From: Undibacterium paludis
Lineage (GTDB): Bacteria; Pseudomonadota; Gammaproteobacteria; Burkholderiales; Burkholderiaceae_D
Direction of reading: 5' to 3'
Assembly: GCF_022568815.1 (NCBI RefSeq)
Contig: NZ_JAKZHX010000013.1
Span: forward strand, 1 to 64,000
Length of the DNA: 64,000 bases
Below are positions 54,228 to 62,666 of the stretch, piece by piece. A model generated the notes under the pieces. It was not told where the DNA came from and did no database searches. It saw only the letters and a program-made list of their open reading frames with translations. Position numbers and translations under genes: made by a program. Each line of letters starts with the position of its first letter. The stretch's first letter is position 1.

Positions 54228-54692
54228 CTATTTCCTGGGTCTGTCGCCCATCAGATAACGCGGGCCCGCGCCCTTATTGCTGGCAATATCTTGGGGATTG
54301 TATAAAGCGCACACCTTGAGCGACAGACAGCCACAGCCTATGCAGGATGTCAGTTGATCGCGCAAAGCAACCAGGGCATTGATGCGCTGTTCCACCAGGG
54401 ATTGCCAGGACCGGGACAATTTTTCCCAGTCCTGTTTGGTCGGTGTTCTTTGATCAGGTAGTGATGCCAGCGTGTTTTCTATTTCTTCCAGTGTCAACCC
54501 CGCCGTTTGCGCCGCCTTGATGAAGGCGACCCTGCGTAACACCTCACGATGAAATTGTCGCCTCTGCGATGAACTGCGCACGCTGACAATCAATCCCCGG
54601 CTTTCATAAAACCGCAATGCACTGGCGGCTATGCCAGAGCGCCTGGCTAATTCACCTATGCTGATCAGCTTATTCTCGTCAATGGGAATCAT
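54228..54692 (-). CDS. soxR: Redox-sensing MerR-family activator SoxR
   Basis: A 154-residue SoxR, the same length as in E. coli. It has a winged-helix ISIGELARRSGIAASALRFYESRGLI, a dimerisation helix, and the [2Fe-2S] ligands Cys117, Cys120, Cys122 and Cys128 in CIGCGCLSLKVC. Oxidation of this cluster by superoxide or redox-cycling quinones/phenazines triggers activation. ATG at 54692 has GAGGAG upstream; the frame is open to 54761, across the promoter region. It is divergent from the questin-oxidase-family gene, across a MerR-type promoter that SoxR probably controls. Confidence 0.95.
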   Translation of the reverse strand: MIPIDENKLISIGELARRSGIAASALRFYESRGLIVSVRSSSQRRQFHREVLRRVAFIKAAQTAGLTLEEIENTLASLPDQRTPTKQDWEKLSRSWQSLVEQRINALVALRDQLTSCIGCGCLSLKVCALYNPQDIASNKGAGPRYLMGDRPRK

Positions 54693-54715
54693 CTTTTGCT
54701 CCTCAAAAAATCCGC

Positions 54716-54746
54716 TTGACTTAAAGTTTACTTTAACTTGCATACT
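54716..54746 (+). promoter_or_regulatory. Probable SoxR-controlled promoter for the questin-oxidase-family gene
   Basis: TTGACT (54716-54721) and CATACT (54741-54746) are 19 bases apart, as in MerR/SoxR promoters. The spacer is almost filled by the dyad TTAAAGT-TT-ACTTTAA (54721-54736). It points to the gene at 54780 and lies 24 bases from the soxR start. The arms are more AT-rich than the enteric SoxR box. Confidence 0.8.
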
Positions 54747-54779
54747 ATGTGTATCCATCATTCACCATAGTGAGACGGC

Positions 54780-55826
54780 ATGAATACTTTGAGCAACAAC
54801 CATACCCTGATTGCATTGCTGGATAAGAACCGTGAATTTGCCCTGAACGGCAGGGGAACGACCAATCATTGTCCCATGGCATTGACGGCTTTGGCTGCCA
54901 TGGGAGCGGGGCCAGACAGGCTCCGGGCATTCTTTGAGCACTGGCGCGAACAGTATGCCTTGCCAGCGTCAGCTTTGGGGCCGGTTGTCGAGTACCCATA
55001 TTTTGCGCAATACCTGGGTCAGCGGAGCAGTTTTCGTGATTTGCAGGAATGTTTTGCGGCTAGCATGATTGAACGGGGGGCAGGTGAAGTGATCAGGGAA
55101 GTTCTGGCAATCATTCCCTTTGCACCTGCGACCACAGCGTTTCACGCACTGATACGTCTGGCCTACGGCTTGCAGACGGAACATGTATATGAAATGGCGG
55201 CCGGACTGGCCGCACTGGTAGTAGCAAACTTTGCAATTGAGATTGATATGGAGGGCAGGGTAGCCGCCGCATCGGCCGCCGCAGGTTTTGAAAGCCTGTC
55301 GACAGCAATGGCTGGCAAGATTTATCCAGGACGCATGATTGTCGAGAAAATGCAGGCAGTCATCAATGACGAGTTGTTTCAAGAAAATTTCCCTGCCATG
55401 CCGGATTCAGAAGATTTACTTGATGAACTGGCGCTTTGGGCTATTTCTGCCTATTGGCAGACCAGGGACTTTACTATCCTGCACATGGTTACCGGTGTAA
55501 ATGCTGCCCGCCAACTGTTGCCTTATATGCAGGCAGATCAATTAAAAAGCAGGTTGCAGGACATATGGCTGGCTTTATGTGTTGCCTATGTGTCGGTTGG
55601 TGCGCCGGCTTTGCTCAGTATTGACGCCTGCCTCAACAAGATAGTGCAATCCTATACTCACTTTGATCCATGGCCGGCGCTGTTCAGGCAGGCGATACAG
55701 TGCGATGATGATCACGTCATCAAGTTCACCTACACCTGTTCGCGGGAAGCCGCTTTCAGACCCAATGCGCTATATCAGGCGGCAGTCACAGATATACTGA
55801 CTGCTCATGCTGAGCCTGTTGTCTGA
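54780..55826 (+). CDS. Questin-oxidase-family protein (DUF4243)
   Basis: A 348-residue helical protein. The N-terminal TTNHCPMALTALAAMGAGPDRL and the early ...EYPYFAQYLGQRSSF match the questin oxidase/DUF4243 family. The middle carries FAPATTAFHALIRLAYGL and the last third ITSxxxA-like helices. In fungi, family members carry out Baeyer-Villiger-type cleavage of anthraquinones such as questin; bacterial members are uncharacterised. Placement opposite soxR across a 19-bp-spaced promoter suggests induction by redox-cycling compounds. The last 22 bases overlap the convergent diguanylate cyclase gene. Confidence 0.75.
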   Translation: MNTLSNNHTLIALLDKNREFALNGRGTTNHCPMALTALAAMGAGPDRLRAFFEHWREQYALPASALGPVVEYPYFAQYLGQRSSFRDLQECFAASMIERGAGEVIREVLAIIPFAPATTAFHALIRLAYGLQTEHVYEMAAGLAALVVANFAIEIDMEGRVAAASAAAGFESLSTAMAGKIYPGRMIVEKMQAVINDELFQENFPAMPDSEDLLDELALWAISAYWQTRDFTILHMVTGVNAARQLLPYMQADQLKSRLQDIWLALCVAYVSVGAPALLSIDACLNKIVQSYTHFDPWPALFRQAIQCDDDHVIKFTYTCSREAAFRPNALYQAAVTDILTAHAEPVV

Positions 55827-57457
55827 CTGGGGTTGTAGATGTCGAGGTCAACGACTCTGTATGCATTTCTGCCGCTACGTTTTACCTGATACATGGCGGC
55901 ATCTGCCTGCTCTACAAGTTCATCTGGGTTGAAGTCATTTGGTCCGGTATAGCTGACACCTATGCTGGCGCCGATTTGCACAGACAAATCGTCGGTAATC
56001 TCTATGGGCTGGCAAACCTGTGCGATGATTTTTTGCGCAATTTCTTCGGCTTTTGTCAGATTGGTCAGGTTTTTTAACAGGATGATGAATTCATCACCCC
56101 CGAGCCTGGCGACAAAATCTGATTTTCTGACGGTGTTGGCGACCAGGTTAGCGAAATGGATCAATACCTGGTCGCCTACCGTGTGTCCATGGGTATCATT
56201 GACTTGTTTGAACTTGTCCAGATCTATCATCAGCAGGAAAAATCCGTGTGCGTTACCACCGGCATGTTCCTTGGCCAGACGGGCGATTTCTTTTTCAAAT
56301 CCCAGGCGATTGTTGAGACCAGTCAGATGGTCAGTTACGGCCAGTTGATTGGCGCTTTCTTCCCTGAGCCTGCTTGCCGTGATGTCATTGGCCAACCCCT
56401 GCAAGACACCGTCGTCGGCTGGGCTGATGACAAGGTTGACCCATTTCTTGCCGGAGGGGCTGGCCAGTTGCACGTAGAAGTCATCGGACATCACTTTTGC
56501 TTCATTGATCGCGGCATCTATCATCAGATGCAGACGCAGCTCCTGACCCTCCAGCAATGAGGTCAGGGCATTTGAATAGCCGTCAGCTCCAGGTATATCC
56601 TTGAGGCCGAACATGCGTATGAAAGCGGGGTTGTAAGATAGCAGTTCGCCAGAAAAATTAAGCTGAAAAATGCCAGTCTCTGCATTTTCAAAAATGGTCT
56701 GAAATTTTTTCTCGCCTATGGCGTGTTTTATCCGCAGGGCTCTCTCGTCATCCAGTGTTGTCAACAGGCTGGCCACCAGGGTGTTGACGTCACGTACCAA
56801 CTGACCGATCTCATCCTTTTCGCTACCGTCAGGGAGTTGCAGTTTTTCCCCTGATTCTGGCGCAAGTTTATGCAATCTGTCTGAGATGTTTTTGATGGGG
56901 CGCGTAATCATGGTATGGACCACATAGACCACAGCCGAGGCCATGGCCAAGGCCTGCAGCAACAAGAGATAGACAATGAAGCGCGCTTTGGTTGTGCTTT
57001 GCTCCCTGATGAAATCAAGGTTAAGTTCCAGATATATGTCGCAGACTTTCTCTTTGGGATTGAAAGGGGAATGGATGGCATGCACCAGCTGATTTGATGA
57101 GTTAATTCCCTGCAAGATGGTAAGTGCAGATTGCCCTGTCGCACCTTGACCTGGTTTGCCGGCCTCCGCCAGCACTTTGCCTTCAGAGACAATTTGCACC
57201 CGGCTGATATCGCCATTTTTCAACAGGCCGCGCGCCAGTTCTGCCGCCAGATTCTGGTCAAGCACAAAACATGCTATGCCTGCCGTGTTCTCTATGGTGC
57301 TGAGCGAAGCCTGGGTGCGCTGGTTTGCCAGCTTCTGCTCTGATTGAGCAGAGAAGTGATAGCTCAGTACGGCAAAAAAAATGCCGACAAGTAAAGCGAT
57401 GCCGAGCACAAAAAATGCGCTGCGATAGACGATACTGGTGCGTAGCAGTCTTAACAT
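55805..57457 (-). CDS. Membrane diguanylate cyclase (sensor-HAMP-PAS-GGDEF)
   Basis: A 550-residue membrane enzyme making c-di-GMP. TM1 (about 13-32), a periplasmic segment of about 125 residues, TM2 (about 160-182), HAMP (MITRPIKNISDRLHKLAP), a PAS domain (FQTIFENAETGIFQL) and a GGDEF domain with the intact active site RLGGDEFIILL. An RKSD inhibitory I-site lies five residues before GGDEF, so feedback inhibition is expected. It is third in an operon after a porin-like protein and a small phosphate-binding-type periplasmic protein, with a 12-base gap. The periplasmic part may sense that protein. Confidence 0.92.
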   Translation of the reverse strand: MLRLLRTSIVYRSAFFVLGIALLVGIFFAVLSYHFSAQSEQKLANQRTQASLSTIENTAGIACFVLDQNLAAELARGLLKNGDISRVQIVSEGKVLAEAGKPGQGATGQSALTILQGINSSNQLVHAIHSPFNPKEKVCDIYLELNLDFIREQSTTKARFIVYLLLLQALAMASAVVYVVHTMITRPIKNISDRLHKLAPESGEKLQLPDGSEKDEIGQLVRDVNTLVASLLTTLDDERALRIKHAIGEKKFQTIFENAETGIFQLNFSGELLSYNPAFIRMFGLKDIPGADGYSNALTSLLEGQELRLHLMIDAAINEAKVMSDDFYVQLASPSGKKWVNLVISPADDGVLQGLANDITASRLREESANQLAVTDHLTGLNNRLGFEKEIARLAKEHAGGNAHGFFLLMIDLDKFKQVNDTHGHTVGDQVLIHFANLVANTVRKSDFVARLGGDEFIILLKNLTNLTKAEEIAQKIIAQVCQPIEITDDLSVQIGASIGVSYTGPNDFNPDELVEQADAAMYQVKRSGRNAYRVVDLDIYNPSQTTGSA

Positions 57458-57469
57458 GCAGATGCTCGT

Positions 57470-57901
57470 TTACTGTGTCGGGTCATAAATCAACTTTACT
57501 CTCTTGTCCAGTTTTTTCCTGTCTATGTATCCAATGGCCCCTTTTTTGCTGGCGATAATATCAAGTGCCTCATCGACGGATTCTACCTGCAACGGTGGAG
57601 ATCCCTGGCCGGAAAACATCAGTCTGGCCCAGTAAGAGTTGATTTCGGGTAAATTTTTATTGACCAGCATGGAGTAGAAATTCGCCTTCTCAGCATTGGC
57701 TGCTGACAAATCTACCGGTATGGCATTGATGCCCGAACTCAGTTTGCGATTACGCCCCATATACAGATTGATGATTTCATCCTTGCTCAATTTATCGACG
57801 CCACTTTGCGGATTGGCGACGACAATCAGATCCGCAAATGCATGCTGGCAAACCAGGCAGAGACTGCCGGACAGGAGGAGGCGACAGATCGTTTTCATCA
57901 T
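57470..57901 (-). CDS. Small periplasmic PstS-like substrate-binding protein
   Basis: A 143-residue exported protein with a signal peptide ending near HAFA-DLI. The mature part (VVANPQSGVDKLSKDEIINLYMGR, AIPVDLS, FWARLMF-like YWARLMFSGQGSPP, GAIGYIDRKK) matches a single lobe of the PstS/phosphate-binding-like family, about half the normal length. It begins 7 bases behind the porin stop, with its ribosome site (AGGCAGG) inside that gap. The start may be the first or second ATG. No ABC permease is nearby, so a sensing rather than import role is likely. Confidence 0.82.
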   Translation of the reverse strand: MMKTICRLLLSGSLCLVCQHAFADLIVVANPQSGVDKLSKDEIINLYMGRNRKLSSGINAIPVDLSAANAEKANFYSMLVNKNLPEINSYWARLMFSGQGSPPLQVESVDEALDIIASKKGAIGYIDRKKLDKRVKLIYDPTQ

Positions 57902-57907
57902 GCCTGC

Positions 57908-59155
57908 CTAAAAAATAAAACTGAAAGCAAGGCTGATCAGGCTGGCATTGCCATCCCAGCCGGGTTGGTTGTTGCGAACCAGCAGAAAATCTTGTGTCTT
58001 GATCCTGTCAAGTTGCACTTTGACATTGGTTTTGTCAGACAAGTCATAGCGCACACCCAGTGATAATGTGCGCTGATGATTAAACTGATTGACTATGGAC
58101 TGATCAAAGGCTGTCGACAGCATATCGATATCCGGACTGACGCCTGCTGGCAGGCTATTCGGGATTTTACGATTGACTGGTCTTGCCGCTGAATAAGTGA
58201 AATAGGGAGTCCATTGACTGATCCTGTACCCAACCGTCAGAAACGTGGCTCTATTGGTAGGGAACAGCAAGGACTCTGAACTTAATTGATTCAGCATCAA
58301 TTGCGCCTGCAAAGGCCCCTGATCGTAGGCTATTGCTGCGGACAGGTATTTGAATTTCTTGCCTTCCATCGCCAGATCGTTGCCCATGCCGGCAGCAGCC
58401 GGTACAAAAGCATTCAAAGCGGGGGAGCGCAGGCCGTCAAGCAGGGCTTGCAGCGAAGAGAACTCATTCTTGAATTTGAGTTCTGCGTAACCTAGTCGGT
58501 ATAACCAGCTTGGCGTCTGGTATTCAATATGCCCGCCGAGCAGATGTGAATGATTCAATGAGAGAAATTCATCGGGGCTGCCGGTTGACGTTTTTTCCCT
58601 GGCGATACCGGCAAATAGCTTGCCGCGCAAGATACCATTTCCCAGTGGTCTGGATAGTAATAAATCGGCACCGTCAAAATACGAGATGATCAGACTGCCA
58701 AAGAAATCGATGGGCGGGCGTACCCACAAATAAGAATAGGCGACGTTGCGCGAATCAGCCAGAGGATAGACATCAAAACCCAGTCGTCCGGCACGTAACT
58801 GCAAGTGATCATTGGGCAGGTAACGCGCAAAGGCCCAGGTAACGTCAGGCTGGAAGCCGTTTACCGAGCGGCGGCTGACGATCTGCAGGGCGGCGTCAAG
58901 GTCATCAGTCAGTCTCTTGTTGATCTGGACGCCAAAGTTGCTGTCCATGCCGACATCGGTTTGCCTGGTAAAGCCCACGCCTTCACTTTGCGTCAGGTCA
59001 CGGACTATATCGACTTTACGGGTGTCACTGTGGACGATGCCAAGAGTGCCAAAACCGCTCATGGAGAATGGCTTGTCATCGTCGCCAGCCCTGGCAAGCG
59101 CACTCAGCGCCGATAGGGCGACGACTGCACTGATACGTGAAAACCTGCTTGACAT
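57908..59155 (-). CDS. Outer-membrane porin-like beta-barrel protein
   Basis: A 415-residue exported protein. The signal peptide ends near ALARA-GDDD. The rest alternates polar and aromatic residues as in beta-barrels (FSMSGFGTLGIVHSDTR, RLGFDVYPLADSRNVAYS, WTPYFTYSAARPV), and it ends in Phe (SLAFSFIF), the usual outer-membrane sorting signal. It is not a classical general porin by motif. First gene of the porin/binding-protein/diguanylate-cyclase operon, with an AGAGAGG ribosome site. Confidence 0.82.
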   Translation of the reverse strand: MSSRFSRISAVVALSALSALARAGDDDKPFSMSGFGTLGIVHSDTRKVDIVRDLTQSEGVGFTRQTDVGMDSNFGVQINKRLTDDLDAALQIVSRRSVNGFQPDVTWAFARYLPNDHLQLRAGRLGFDVYPLADSRNVAYSYLWVRPPIDFFGSLIISYFDGADLLLSRPLGNGILRGKLFAGIAREKTSTGSPDEFLSLNHSHLLGGHIEYQTPSWLYRLGYAELKFKNEFSSLQALLDGLRSPALNAFVPAAAGMGNDLAMEGKKFKYLSAAIAYDQGPLQAQLMLNQLSSESLLFPTNRATFLTVGYRISQWTPYFTYSAARPVNRKIPNSLPAGVSPDIDMLSTAFDQSIVNQFNHQRTLSLGVRYDLSDKTNVKVQLDRIKTQDFLLVRNNQPGWDGNASLISLAFSFIF

Positions 59156-59253
59156 AGGACCTCTCTGTCATGGCAAAGCGCTGCACATACGATACAAGCT
59201 ATTTTATCAGCGAGCACGCGTTTGATATGCTGCTCGCTGAAAATTGACAATCC

Positions 59254-59604
59254 TTATTTCTTTTCTGTCGGTTTTTGTCTGGCGATAACCAGATCTTTAA
59301 TACCGTTGTAGACATCTTCGGGGATTATTTTTTTGCTCAGCAATTCATCCTTGCCTTTGTAAGGACGCCCCTTGATGATAGCGTCAGAGCGAACATCACC
59401 TATCTTTGGCAGCGTTGCCAATTCCTTTTTTGTTGCACTGTTCAAGTCCATTAATTCGACTTTGGCGGAGGTGGATGCGGACGCTGATGCGCTGGCTGAA
59501 GCCGGGGACGGGGCCTTTTTGACTTCATCTTTTGCCCAGGCTGGTCCGACTGTCAGTGCAGTGAATGCTGTGGCTATCAGCATGGCTTGCCATTGTCTTT
59601 TCAT
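59254..59604 (-). CDS. ComEA-like helix-hairpin-helix exported protein
   Basis: A 116-residue protein with a signal peptide (MKRQWQAMLIATAFTALTVGPAWA). A low-complexity Ala/Ser linker (SPASASASASASTSAK) and a C-terminal helix-hairpin-helix domain (MDLNSATKKELATLPKIGD) follow. ComEA-type proteins bind DNA in the periplasm during uptake; short ones without a receptor anchor are common and their role is unclear. ATG at 59604 has AGGTGGAG upstream; a GTG four codons earlier is part of that site. Confidence 0.85.
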   Translation of the reverse strand: MKRQWQAMLIATAFTALTVGPAWAKDEVKKAPSPASASASASASTSAKVELMDLNSATKKELATLPKIGDVRSDAIIKGRPYKGKDELLSKKIIPEDVYNGIKDLVIARQKPTEKK

Positions 59605-59627
59605 CTTTTTCTCCACCTTTTAAAAGT

Positions 59628-59656
59628 AAAACAGGAGCGCAACGGCTCCTGTTTTT
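59628..59656 (-). terminator. Rho-independent terminator of the cyclophilin lipoprotein gene
   Basis: AAACAGGAGC (59629-59638) pairs with GCTCCTGTTT (59645-59654). A T-rich tract follows on the minus strand, about 40 bases past the gene's stop. Confidence 0.85.
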
Positions 59657-59692
59657 TACAAATCACGAGAGCTGCCTGGGCAGCATAACATG

Positions 59693-60532
59693 TTATTGTG
59701 TTTGTACCATCGAATTAATCAGCACCGGTGTGACAGGAACATCAGTCATGCCGCCAGCCGTTGTGGTTGGTACAGCGTTGATCTTGTCCATGATATCGAG
59801 ACCGCTAACAATTTTGCCAAATACTGCGTAACCGGTGCCGGCAGTCGTCGCATCAAAACCGGTATTGTCGGCAACATTCATGTAAAACTGTGCAGTTGCA
59901 GAGTCGGCAACACTGGTGCGTGCCATGGCGATAGTGCCGCGCAAATTGCTCAAGCCATTCGGAGTTTCCAGGCGAATCGGGGACAGTGTTGCTGGTTGTT
60001 GCAGGTCAGAAGTGAAGCCGCCGCCCTGGATGATCTGACCTTTGATGACACGATGGAAAATCTTGTTCGGATAAAAACCGTTTTCCACATATTGCAGGAA
60101 ATTGTCTACCGAGATTGGCGCCTTGGCCGGATTCAGTTCAACCACCATGGTGCCCATGCTGGTAGTCATGGTGACCTGTGGTTGCGCCGCCAGTGGAACG
60201 GTGATCATGCCATTGTAGAGTGTCAGGCCGCTGCCTGCAGTGATCGTGTAGTTGCTGGTGCCTACGCCGACGATTTTACAGGACAGGATTCTTTGCGTGG
60301 AAGAACCGCCTGGCAGTTCGGTGATGGTAAGGCAGGCAGGGATGGACGCATTGTAGCCCTTGTCCAGATTCTGGCCGGTAATGGTGAAATTGGTTACTTT
60401 ACGGTAAACAACCTGGTCTGTTGTTACTTTTGTCACAGAAGCAGGTGTCGAATCACTTGAGGAGCCTCCACCGCAACCGCTCAGCAGGGCCAGGGATGCA
60501 CACGCGCTCATTAAGCCAATTGATGCTTTCAA
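59693..60532 (-). CDS. Lipoprotein peptidyl-prolyl isomerase, cyclophilin type
   Basis: A 279-residue protein. The lipobox LLSGC near residue 20 marks a lipoprotein. About 100 residues of beta-rich sequence precede a cyclophilin domain (MGTMVVELNPAKAPISVDNFLQYV, IFHRVIKGQIIQGGGF, GTIAMART, QFYMNVADN, AVFGKIVSGLDIMD). The catalytic HRVIKG and QGGG motifs are kept. It should help fold periplasmic or outer-membrane proteins. The N-terminal beta domain with lipid anchor is unusual for PpiA-type cyclophilins. Confidence 0.9.
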   Translation of the reverse strand: MKASIGLMSACASLALLSGCGGGSSSDSTPASVTKVTTDQVVYRKVTNFTITGQNLDKGYNASIPACLTITELPGGSSTQRILSCKIVGVGTSNYTITAGSGLTLYNGMITVPLAAQPQVTMTTSMGTMVVELNPAKAPISVDNFLQYVENGFYPNKIFHRVIKGQIIQGGGFTSDLQQPATLSPIRLETPNGLSNLRGTIAMARTSVADSATAQFYMNVADNTGFDATTAGTGYAVFGKIVSGLDIMDKINAVPTTTAGGMTDVPVTPVLINSMVQTQ

Positions 60533-60684
60533 ACTATTCTCCAGGAGTAAATTAATCGGTATATCTTGCTATATCTGGTTAGCATATATTCACGTAGGTG
60601 CATGTTACCATTTATTGATGGTCACTCAATTAACAAAGAGTATCCAGTTGTCATGAAATTGTACGCTGCCTTCCGGGGCAAGAC

Positions 60685-61986
60685 TCAAGTCAAACCTTCG
60701 AATAGTAAAATGTCAACAAATTCATCTGTAGCGACCATTCCTTGCTCGTGTGCCAGGACGATGATGCAATTGGCCTCAGACATGGAGCGCAAGATACCTG
60801 AACCCTGTGCACCGGTGACACTGACCCCATATTCACCATTTGCCCGCAAGGCGACAATGCCACGCTGGTATTCGGTGCGACCAGGTTGTTTTTTGATGGC
60901 AGCATTTGCTTTGACTTTCATCAGAGGCAAAGGACTGGTTTTCGCCCCCATTTGCTGTAACAGGGCCTGCCTGGCAAAAAAATAAAACGACACCATGACT
61001 GCTACGGGGTTACCTGGCAAGCCGAATATATAGGCGCTTCTACCCATTGAATTGATTTTGCCAAACGCCATGGGACGCCCTGGGCGCATCGCAAGGCTCC
61101 AGAAGGCAATGTCTCCAAGGCTATGCATCAGGCGTCTGGTATGGTCTGCGTCGCCTACGGATACGCCGCCGGAAGTAATGATGGCATCAGCATTTTCACA
61201 GGCCTGGCGCATGGCTGCTTCCAGCGCCTGCGGGTGGTCTTGTATGACACCCATGTCCATCACTTCACAACCAAGCCGCGTCAGCATGCCATACAAGGTG
61301 TAGCGATTACTATCATAGACGCAACCGGCATCCAGGGTTTCACCGAGCGAGCGTAATTCATCGCCAGTTGAGAAGAACGCTACGCGCAGACGTCTTTGCA
61401 CACTGACTTCTGCAATGCCCAGGGAAGCCAGCAGGCCCAGGTCGGCCGGTGTCAGTATTTTGCCCCTGCTCAAGGCTATCGTACCCAATGCCAGGTCTTC
61501 GCCTTTACGGCGACGATTGTCGCCCTGCTGCAGTCTGGGGCAGGTAATCTGGATGTGACTATCATCGATTTTGCTGGTGAACTCCTGGGCAACTACGGTA
61601 TCGCAACCGGCAGGGATGAGGGCGCCTGTCATGATGCGCACGCACTGGCAAGCGGTAACAGTTCCGGTAAATCCTGAGCCGGCCAGGGCTGTGCCGACAA
61701 TTTCAAGCAAGGCTTGCGGTTCTGTCGACAGGATATCGCCACAAAAGGCATAGCCGTCCATGGCGGAGTTGTCATGCGCCGGGACATTGATGGGCGAGAC
61801 GATATCTTGCGCAAGAACACGCCCCAGTGCCTGTCGTATGGTGAGTTTTTCCATACCTTCTATTGGCTGGACAAACTGGCGCATGATGTCCTGTGCCTGG
61901 GTAACCGTTAATGCGTTCGGGTCAACATTGGCTATGCAACTGCTGATTTCCTGCAAGCTGTTGCCTGCCTCTTGCCTGTTGTTCAT
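60685..61986 (-). CDS. moeA: Molybdopterin molybdenumtransferase MoeA
   Basis: Inserts molybdate into adenylated molybdopterin. The 433-residue protein has the MoeA landmarks INVPAHDNSAMDGYAF, GALIPAGCDTVV, VAFFSTGDEL, YDSNRYTL, DAIITSGGVSVGDADH and FGLPGNPVAVMVSF. It begins one base after the mobA stop codon and is the last gene of the moaA-mobA-moeA cluster. No molybdoenzyme is encoded in the window. Confidence 0.96.
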   Translation of the reverse strand: MNNRQEAGNSLQEISSCIANVDPNALTVTQAQDIMRQFVQPIEGMEKLTIRQALGRVLAQDIVSPINVPAHDNSAMDGYAFCGDILSTEPQALLEIVGTALAGSGFTGTVTACQCVRIMTGALIPAGCDTVVAQEFTSKIDDSHIQITCPRLQQGDNRRRKGEDLALGTIALSRGKILTPADLGLLASLGIAEVSVQRRLRVAFFSTGDELRSLGETLDAGCVYDSNRYTLYGMLTRLGCEVMDMGVIQDHPQALEAAMRQACENADAIITSGGVSVGDADHTRRLMHSLGDIAFWSLAMRPGRPMAFGKINSMGRSAYIFGLPGNPVAVMVSFYFFARQALLQQMGAKTSPLPLMKVKANAAIKKQPGRTEYQRGIVALRANGEYGVSVTGAQGSGILRSMSEANCIIVLAHEQGMVATDEFVDILLFEGLT

Positions 61987-61987
61987 G

Positions 61988-62599
61988 TCAGTTTTCCAGC
62001 TCTCGTAGTTCTTTCAGCGTATTGATATTGCGAAAGGCTGTATGGTCTTCAAATACGACCTCGCTCAGTTTCAGCCGCGCGTACCAGTCTTGCATTTTGC
62101 GTTCCCCTGCAGCCAGGAAATTGTCCAGATTGGCGAGCAAACTGATTTTCATCAAGGCAAACACAGGGTGGTTTTGCCTCGTTGGTGTGCCGGCCACGTT
62201 TTCCATTGTTGTGACTACGGCGATGTCGCTTGCTTCTTTGATCAATGCAGACGACAGTTCTTCGGCCAGATTGTCCGGCAATAAAGGGGAATCACATGGC
62301 GCACATAGAAGGTACGGTGTCTGGCAATGATGCATGCCGGTATGTATGCCGGCCAGCGGGCCGGCAAAATCTGGCAGCAGGTCTGGCCAGACGGTATAAC
62401 CAAAACTGCGGTAGATGTCGAGATTTTGATTGGCGTTGATTAATATGCTCGCAGTCTGCATGGATAGTTTTTGCAAAACATGTAAAGCCAGGGGTTGTTT
62501 GCGAAAACTCTGCAGCCCCTTGTCCACTTGCCCCATGCGTGTACCTCTGCCACCGGCAAGCAGCAGTCCGGTGATCTGGTCTTTTTGTATGACTTGCAT
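61988..62599 (-). CDS. mobA: Molybdenum cofactor guanylyltransferase MobA
   Basis: Attaches GMP to molybdenum cofactor to form the bis-MGD type used by DMSO-reductase-family enzymes. The 203-residue protein shows the nucleotide-binding GLLLAGGRGTRMGQVDKGL and the later PDFAGPLAGI and CAPCDSPLLP segments. It lies between moaA and moeA, one base from the moeA start. Confidence 0.95.
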   Translation of the reverse strand: MQVIQKDQITGLLLAGGRGTRMGQVDKGLQSFRKQPLALHVLQKLSMQTASILINANQNLDIYRSFGYTVWPDLLPDFAGPLAGIHTGMHHCQTPYLLCAPCDSPLLPDNLAEELSSALIKEASDIAVVTTMENVAGTPTRQNHPVFALMKISLLANLDNFLAAGERKMQDWYARLKLSEVVFEDHTAFRNINTLKELRELEN

Positions 62600-62666
62600 A
62601 CGATAAATTTAAAAATTGGTTGAGCTATGATGGTGCTTGATGGCTTAGTGATAAATAATACCAGTC

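Noticed and set aside
59690..60460. Plus-strand open frame of 256 codons
   Set aside because: It mirrors the cyclophilin lipoprotein gene on the other strand and shows no domain.
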